From Methanobacterium sp. UBA279 (lineage in GTDB: Archaea > Methanobacteriota > Methanobacteria > Methanobacteriales > Methanobacteriaceae): DNA of 11,115 nucleotides. The notes below the pieces were generated by a model that worked only from the letters and a program-made list of their open reading frames with translations, was not told where the DNA came from and did no database searches. The position numbers and the translations under genes are program-made. Shown one piece after another: positions 7,701 to 11,115 of the stretch; within the stretch, counting starts at the first letter, position 1, and every line of letters starts with the position of its first letter. The stretch lies in the NCBI GenBank assembly GCA_002502855.1, contig DAQK01000009.1:1-11115 (forward strand), read 5' to 3'.

Positions 7701-7905
7701 TTTAGATGTAGAAGCAAACATACAGGTTTTCATCGATTGTAGTGAACAGTTCGGTGATTTGATAAAATCTTTCCTGGGATTCATATCCCATGAAGTCCGG
7801 GCTAAAAAATTCGTATTTGCAAAGGATTTGAAGGAAATCCCTGGAGATCATACTAAATACTGGAATATTGAAGATGATGAAGTGGGAATAACCATAATAA
7901 AATAG
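4744..7905 (+). CDS. ileS: Isoleucyl-tRNA synthetase
   Basis: This class I synthetase charges tRNA-Ile and hydrolyses misactivated valine. At 1053 residues it is the long archaeal/eukaryal type. Order of parts: Rossmann fold with PPYCSGRIHLGT, HIGH equivalent H56-L57-G58-T59; cysteine pair C184/C187; CP1 editing domain with IWTTTPWTLPAN (about 223-234, threonines T225-T227) and GTGCVHTAPGHGPDDFE, where D335 corresponds to the conserved editing aspartate; cysteine pair C398/C401; a second likely zinc site at C470, C473, C511, C513; DVWIDSGVAGWA; KMSKS at 599-603; then the anticodon-binding domain with SRWYVRLIRGR and a C-terminal extension. G590 in HGFTLD is the position where, as I recall, a Gly-to-Asp change gave pseudomonic acid resistance in M. 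thermautotrophicus; here it is wild type. ATG 4744 has GGGAG 8 nt upstream. purL follows after 72 bp, an order also reported for Methanothermobacter. Confidence 0.98.
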   Translation: MPIKEAPHSYNHQELEEEIQEFWRANQIYHKSQQLRENGPRYSFLDGPPYCSGRIHLGTAWNKVIKDTFLRFKGMSGFNVRRQAGWDTHGLPIEHKVEGILGLKSKKEIEEKIGIDNFVKQCREFAIKNKAIMTGQFQMLGVWMDWDDPYVTFDTKYMESCWWTLQRAHEKDLLVNDLRVITWCPRCETALAMAEIDYENKDDPSIYVKFPLKTAEGNQYILIWTTTPWTLPANMAVCVHPDYDYAYVEVDGEVLIMAEALVESLMETLFPEGKDYEIASTVKGSELEGLTYNHPLLEEIPIQREFEHMILPGDHVTLTEGTGCVHTAPGHGPDDFEIGKKYGLPIFCPVDEAGLFKEEAGKYEGEFVKEADPYIIADLDTHGLLLKSDIISHRYGFCWRCKTPIIYLATQQWFLKITDIKDQMLAELDRVEWIPSWAGESRFRNWVENARDWTISRQRYWGIPIPIWTCSQCDEIKVVGSINELKELAHEGSLKGDFIHRPHVDEITIKCSCGGSMTRIPDVLDVWIDSGVAGWAALYYPREKEAFEKWYPYDFITEGHDQTRGWFYSQLGCGVISLDSTPYQKVLMHGFTLDEEGKKMSKSLGNVVEPDEVIQQFGADVLRFYLLWGNKPWEDLKFNWDEVKTVNKMFNILWNVYVFTTTYMSIDNFNPTLYQEEDLKFRDEDRWIISRINTVAREVTEALDSLHLHKATRSINEFILEDLSRWYVRLIRGRTWIEKEDPDKLGAYYTLYHVMKQLITLLCPIAPHITEKIYQNLVLEVEVDEPASVHMLDWKFDENLINEDLEEDMDVIREIIEACARARDIARYKLRWPVKEVVIVSEDVKILKAARNLNHIIMEQANTKKLLSSNDFQNLRITAKPNLKTLGPKLREDVPKVAAALEDADGAEIVNILESQGKYVVDVGGKPIELSADDVLFETELPENIVTADFENGSVFVDTELTREILSESMARELIRRIQDMRKDLDLDVEANIQVFIDCSEQFGDLIKSFLGFISHEVRAKKFVFAKDLKEIPGDHTKYWNIEDDEVGITIIK

Positions 7906-7965
7906 ATTTTCGATTGGTAAAATTAAAGGTGAAATTTTCCAAATATAGTTGATAAGACGATTTCT

Positions 7966-7972
7966 AGGTGAT
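7966..7972 (+). promoter_or_regulatory. Strong purL ribosome-binding site
   Basis: AGGTGAT is a full match to the methanogen anti-Shine-Dalgarno core, 5 nt before the purL ATG, and fixes the start at 7978. Confidence 0.8.
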
Positions 7973-7977
7973 AGAAG

Positions 7978-10170
7978 ATGACTTTAACCGGAGCGGAATC
8001 TGAATACATATGCAAAGAGATTGGAAGGGAACCGAATGAACTGGAATATGGTATGCTGGATATCATGTTCTCTGAACACTGTTCCTATAAAAGCAGCCGG
8101 CCCATACTGAAATTATTCCCCACAGAGGGTGAAAGAGTTATAGTCGGCCCGGGAGACGATGCAGGGGTTGTGGAGCTCACCGATGAACTGGCCCTGGTAA
8201 TTGGGATGGAAAGCCACAATCACCCCTCTGCAATCGAACCCTACGGGGGCGCGGGGACTGGTATTGGGGGTATTATCAGGGATATCATCTCCATGGGAGC
8301 TATGCCAGTGGCACTTCTTGACCCGCTTCGCTTCGGATACCTGGATGATGAAAGATCCCGCTACCTCTTCGAATACGTGGTTAAAGGAATATCAGACTAT
8401 GGAAACCGGGTGGGAATACCCACGGTGGGTGGTGAGGTAGAATTCGACGCCACCTTCCAGTTCAACCCCCTGGTTAACGTAATATGCGCAGGAATTGTGC
8501 GTAAAGATTCAATAGTAAGGGGAATAGCCCCTAACGTAGGGGACATCTTCGTGCTTATGGGCGGCCGTACCGGTAGAGACGGTATTCACGGAGTTACCTT
8601 CGCCTCTGAAGAGCTTACCACATCATCGGAGATTGAGGACCGGCCGGCAGTTCAGATAGGAGACCCGTTCACCAAGAAACAGGTGCTGGAGGCTACACTG
8701 GAAGCCCTGGAGAAAATTGATGTGCAGGGGTTAAAGGACCTTGGTGGGGGAGGACTGACTTGCTGTGTCTCAGAAATGGCAGCTAAAGGAGGTAACGGTG
8801 CCCTAGTAAAACTTGAGAAGATACCACTTAGGGAAGAGGGGATGACTCCTTATGAGATAATGTTATCTGAATCACAGGAGAGAATGGTCTTTGTAATCCA
8901 CCCCGAAGATGAGGATAAATTGATAGAGATCTTCGATAAATACGAACTTCCCAGGGCAGTGATTGGCACAGTAACCGACACCGGCCGCTTTGAAGTAATC
9001 CATAATGGGGAAATTATAGCCAATATACCTACGGGTATGTTGTCCGACCCACCAACCATAGAAAGGGAATGTGCAATCGATCACATATCTCCAGAAGATA
9101 GTACTGAACCCAACTTAGAAAAACTAGGAGTAAAAACCCCTATGGTAGAGGAGGGTGATTTAAACCAAGCCCTGCTTAACCTTCTATCCTCCCAGAATAT
9201 CGCTAGTAAAGAATGGGTTTACCGGCAGTACGACCATGAAGTCCAGATTGGAACGGTAGTGAAGCCTGGTGATGACGCCGCGGTCATCAGGGTAGATGAT
9301 GAAACCGCCTTCACCATCACATCTGACTGTAACAGTTCCCACACCAAACTAAACCCCTACTATGGAGGGGCCGGTGCGATAGCAGAAGGTATAAGGAACG
9401 TGGTATCCATGGGCTCAGAACCCCTGTGCATAGTGGACTGCCTTAACTTCGGTAACCCGGAGAAGCCCCACATCTTCAAGCAGTTTACAGATTGTGTACA
9501 GGGAATGGCCGACGTGGCCAACCGTTTCGGGACCCCGGTTATCAGTGGTAACGTGAGCTTTTACAATGAAACAGAAGGTGTGACCATCAATCCTTCGCCC
9601 GCAGTGGGCATGTGCGGTTTGATGAAGCTAAAAGATGTTAGAACCTTTGAATTTAAAGGTGAAAGTGATAAAATCATCATCATCGGAGAAACCCGACCAG
9701 AATTAGGCGGATCCGAATATCAGAAGTTAATCCTTGGAAAAGTCCAGGGCGAGCCTCCACATGTCCATCTTGAAGAAGAATACGACGTTGCCATGGCAGT
9801 TTTAAATTTAATCAGGCAGGATTCAGATAATAGCATAACTGCCGTCCATGACTGTTCCACAGGCGGTATAGGTGTTGCACTTTCTGAAATGGTGTTATCA
9901 GGAGGTTTAGGGGCTGAAATAGATCTATCCCAGATACCTGGTGCAGAGGGCTTGAACGATTTTGAAGCATTATTCTCAGAATCCCATGGAAGGTTTCTAG
10001 TAACTGTTAAAGAAGAAGTTGCAGATGAAATCCTGGGAAAACTTGACGTCCCGGCGGCTGTGATTGGAACCGTGAATGGTGATTCACTGGTTATTAACGA
10101 TTCAGTAAACATTCCAGTATCTGAGCTTAAAAACTCTTATCATGGCGTTATAGAGAAATTCATGGCCTGA
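7978..10170 (+). CDS. purL: Phosphoribosylformylglycinamidine synthase subunit PurL
   Basis: PurL performs the ATP-dependent conversion of FGAR to FGAM in purine synthesis, using ammonia delivered by the PurQ glutaminase and a PurS bridge; neither partner is in this window. The 730-residue size is that of the small PurL without a fused glutaminase. The protein is an internal duplication of two AIRS-like halves. First half: FSEHCSYKSS (H34), GPGDDAGV (57-64), ESHNHPSAIEPYGGAGTG (H80, H82) and DLGGGGLTCCVSEMA (about 254-268). Second half: a degenerate copy with KPGDDAAV (429-436), NPYYGGAGAIAEG, NFGNPEKP and HDCSTGGIGVALSEM (from H624). This matches the family, in which the first half holds the active site and the second an auxiliary nucleotide. 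It is 72 bp downstream of ileS and probably co-transcribed with it. Its stop codon overlaps the start of the membrane kinase gene. Confidence 0.97.
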   Translation: MTLTGAESEYICKEIGREPNELEYGMLDIMFSEHCSYKSSRPILKLFPTEGERVIVGPGDDAGVVELTDELALVIGMESHNHPSAIEPYGGAGTGIGGIIRDIISMGAMPVALLDPLRFGYLDDERSRYLFEYVVKGISDYGNRVGIPTVGGEVEFDATFQFNPLVNVICAGIVRKDSIVRGIAPNVGDIFVLMGGRTGRDGIHGVTFASEELTTSSEIEDRPAVQIGDPFTKKQVLEATLEALEKIDVQGLKDLGGGGLTCCVSEMAAKGGNGALVKLEKIPLREEGMTPYEIMLSESQERMVFVIHPEDEDKLIEIFDKYELPRAVIGTVTDTGRFEVIHNGEIIANIPTGMLSDPPTIERECAIDHISPEDSTEPNLEKLGVKTPMVEEGDLNQALLNLLSSQNIASKEWVYRQYDHEVQIGTVVKPGDDAAVIRVDDETAFTITSDCNSSHTKLNPYYGGAGAIAEGIRNVVSMGSEPLCIVDCLNFGNPEKPHIFKQFTDCVQGMADVANRFGTPVISGNVSFYNETEGVTINPSPAVGMCGLMKLKDVRTFEFKGESDKIIIIGETRPELGGSEYQKLILGKVQGEPPHVHLEEEYDVAMAVLNLIRQDSDNSITAVHDCSTGGIGVALSEMVLSGGLGAEIDLSQIPGAEGLNDFEALFSESHGRFLVTVKEEVADEILGKLDVPAAVIGTVNGDSLVINDSVNIPVSELKNSYHGVIEKFMA

Positions 10171-10751
10171 TGGTAATGAAAGAGCTACTTAGACAGAAAG
10201 AGCTACTTCGGCAGTTAATTCATGCCTCGGGTGTTTTCATTGTGGTTTTGAGTTATTTCCTTAAACCGGATGCCCTGATAATTATCGCCATTTTAGTCCT
10301 TCTTTTTGTGGTTCTCCTGTTCAGGTTAGATAAAAGGTATAATATACCCTTTTTTTCATTTATTTTCAGATATTGCAAGAGAGAAGATGATGAACGAGGC
10401 TTCATCTACTTCTTCATTGGCATTATCCTTACCTTAGTCCTATTCCAGTTCAACATGTCGGTGGCCAACGCCGCTATACTGATTTTGCTTTTCGGCGACT
10501 CGGCTTCCACCATAATCGGGCGGAAATGGGGTAAACATAAGCTCCCTTTTAACCCTAAAAAAACCCTGGAGGGTAGTATGTCTTTCTTCGTGGTTGGGTT
10601 GGTCCTGGCATTAACCCAGGTATCCCTCTTACCCGCTCTTTTAGGAGTGTTTTTCGGGGCTTTAACCGAGGCATACAGTCTAGTGGACGATAACATTCCT
10701 ATTCCACTGGTGTCTGCACTGGTTATGAGTCTGGTTATTTATCTGATCTAA
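10170..10751 (+). CDS. Membrane diacylglycerol/polyprenol kinase family protein (Dgk1/SEC59/VTE5-like)
   Basis: The 193-residue protein is a polytopic membrane protein with about six hydrophobic segments, roughly at 16-31, 34-51, 77-92, 97-116, 137-165 and 176-193. Family hallmarks are the N-terminal RQLIHASG with H18, the central FGDSASTIIGRKWGKHKL (108-125, D110), KKTLEGSMSFF (130-140) and VDDNIPIPL (172-180). Relatives phosphorylate lipid alcohols such as dolichol, phytol or diacylglycerol, often with CTP; in an archaeon an isoprenoid or archaeol-precursor substrate is plausible but not shown. The ATG at 10170 overlaps the purL TGA by one base (TGATG) and has no good Shine-Dalgarno site, which points to translational coupling; ATG at 10176 is an alternative start. 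The first codons contain a tandem six-codon duplication (KELLRQ twice), so the N-terminus is slightly extended. The substrate and any link with purine synthesis are unknown. Confidence 0.85.
   Translation: MVMKELLRQKELLRQLIHASGVFIVVLSYFLKPDALIIIAILVLLFVVLLFRLDKRYNIPFFSFIFRYCKREDDERGFIYFFIGIILTLVLFQFNMSVANAAILILLFGDSASTIIGRKWGKHKLPFNPKKTLEGSMSFFVVGLVLALTQVSLLPALLGVFFGALTEAYSLVDDNIPIPLVSALVMSLVIYLI
10179..10214 (+). repeat. Tandem 18-bp duplication at the 5' end of the kinase gene
   Basis: AAAGAGCTACTTAGACAG (10179-10196) is followed directly by AAAGAGCTACTTCGGCAG (10197-10214). The unit is six codons long and in frame, so KELLRQ is encoded twice. The only two differences lie in one codon and are synonymous (AGA versus CGG, both Arg). 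Confidence 0.9.
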
Positions 10752-10777
10752 AATAACTATTTTTAACTAAAATAACT
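10748..10777. repeat. 11-bp direct repeat after the kinase gene
   Basis: CTAAAATAACT occurs at 10748-10758, overlapping the kinase stop codon, and again at 10767-10777. The copies lie just outside the transposase remnant. They could mark an insertion junction or be simple slippage; no matching copy on the far side can be seen because the window ends. Confidence 0.5.
10758..10764 (+). terminator. Possible terminator of the ileS-purL-kinase unit
   Basis: A T-rich stretch (TATTTTT) shortly after the kinase stop is preceded by AAAATA, which can pair with TATTTT across a 2-nt gap. The stem is weak, but an oligo-T tract alone can end archaeal transcription. Confidence 0.3.
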
Positions 10778-10797
10778 CTCTTAGCCCCCTCCATTTT

Positions 10798-11115
10798 TTA
10801 CCATTCAGAGAGGTGTTGTATGGCTTCTTTTGAGTTGTAGCCTTGTAGTATGATGAGTGCTGCTAAAAGTGCATTAATTGCAACGTATTTAACAACTGAA
10901 GAACGTGTATAACTATGTATTTTGGTCATATTCAATGATTTTTTCGTTAATTTATTCCAATCCTCAATTAAGCCCCTTTACACCTTTCAAACGTTTCCAA
11001 TGCCGGATTTTTGATTTAAATTCTTTCAATATGTTTGTATAAAGTTTTTTTAACTCCTTTTTTTGATTTTGGATCCTTTGAAACTAGACGATGGATAGTT
11101 TAATTGTTTTAAAAC
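10798..11115 (-). pseudogene. Decayed 3' end of a transposase gene, cut by the window edge
   Basis: On the minus strand the last segment (stop TAA at 10800-10798) reads EDWNKLTKKSLNMTK...SSVVKYVAINALLAALIILQGYNSKEAIQHLSEW, which has the look of a transposase C-terminus. Further upstream the sense shifts frame twice: a piece beginning VLKQLNYPSSSFKGSKIKK runs to a stop, then a basic stretch ELKKLYTNILKEFKSK...KRLKGVKG continues in another frame, then the final frame resumes. The shifts map to a T7 run at 11058-11064 and a C4 run at 10973-10976 on the plus strand, and they cancel each other. The segment is visibly more AT-rich than the neighbouring genes. I cannot name the IS family; the catalytic region and the far end are outside the window. 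The 46 bp between the kinase stop and this remnant probably include the IS end. Confidence 0.6.

Noticed and set aside
4890..7784. Several ORFs on both strands inside ileS, including the plus-strand one at 6273-6527
   Set aside because: All lie inside the continuous IleRS frame with its motifs on both sides; none has independent support.
8201..10112. Alternate-frame and antisense ORFs inside purL
   Set aside because: The PurL frame is uninterrupted and carries its motifs across these regions.
10406..10696. Antisense ORF opposite the membrane kinase
   Set aside because: The plus-strand frame shows family motifs and membrane segments; the antisense product has no recognisable features.

Overview
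The window looks like a chromosomal segment of a methanogenic archaeon of the order Methanobacteriales, most likely a mesophilic Methanobacterium-like organism. The support is: archaeal-type S-adenosylmethionine synthetase and archaeal/eukaryal-type isoleucyl-tRNA synthetase; an iron-sulfur flavoprotein of the dihydromethanopterin reductase type; a serine hydroxymethyltransferase of the archaeal length class; AT-rich intergenic regions with TATA-like boxes; strong GGAGG/AGGTGAT ribosome-binding sites; and the gene order ileS-purL, which as I recall was reported for Methanothermobacter (Methanobacterium) thermautotrophicus. No rRNA, tRNA or CRISPR array is visible.

Layout. Positions 1-209 are an AT-rich upstream region with a probable promoter. 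glyA (210-1478, +) is followed 72 bp later by a probable dmrX-type flavoprotein/ferredoxin gene (1551-2258, +). Two small minus-strand genes follow, convergent with dmrX: a 95-residue protein of unknown function (2348-2635) and a DUF192 protein (2761-3138). The gaps around them contain short direct repeats. A 244-bp divergent intergenic region (3139-3382) carries outward-facing promoters and a possible 17-codon ORF directly ahead of the archaeal S-adenosylmethionine synthetase gene mat (3383-4588, +). After a T-rich terminator and a new promoter come ileS (4744-7905), purL (7978-10170) and a small membrane protein of the diacylglycerol/polyprenol kinase (Dgk1/SEC59/VTE5-like) family (10170-10751). 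The kinase start codon overlaps the purL stop codon. From 10798 to the right edge lies the decayed 3' end of a transposase gene on the minus strand.

How the genes fit together. Much of the window concerns one-carbon metabolism and its products: SHMT loads one-carbon units on the pterin carrier while making glycine, the flavoprotein probably completes synthesis of that carrier by reducing dihydromethanopterin, Mat makes S-adenosylmethionine, and PurL is a purine-pathway amidotransferase subunit. IleRS serves translation. The membrane kinase is probably a lipid or isoprenoid enzyme that is translationally coupled to purL without an obvious metabolic link.

This is mostly an ordinary housekeeping region, and I do not see a convincing new multi-gene system. 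The points most worth a second look are the tiny ORF before mat, the short repeats around the two small minus-strand genes, the codon-aligned 18-bp duplication at the start of the kinase gene, and the transposase remnant with two compensating homopolymer frameshifts.
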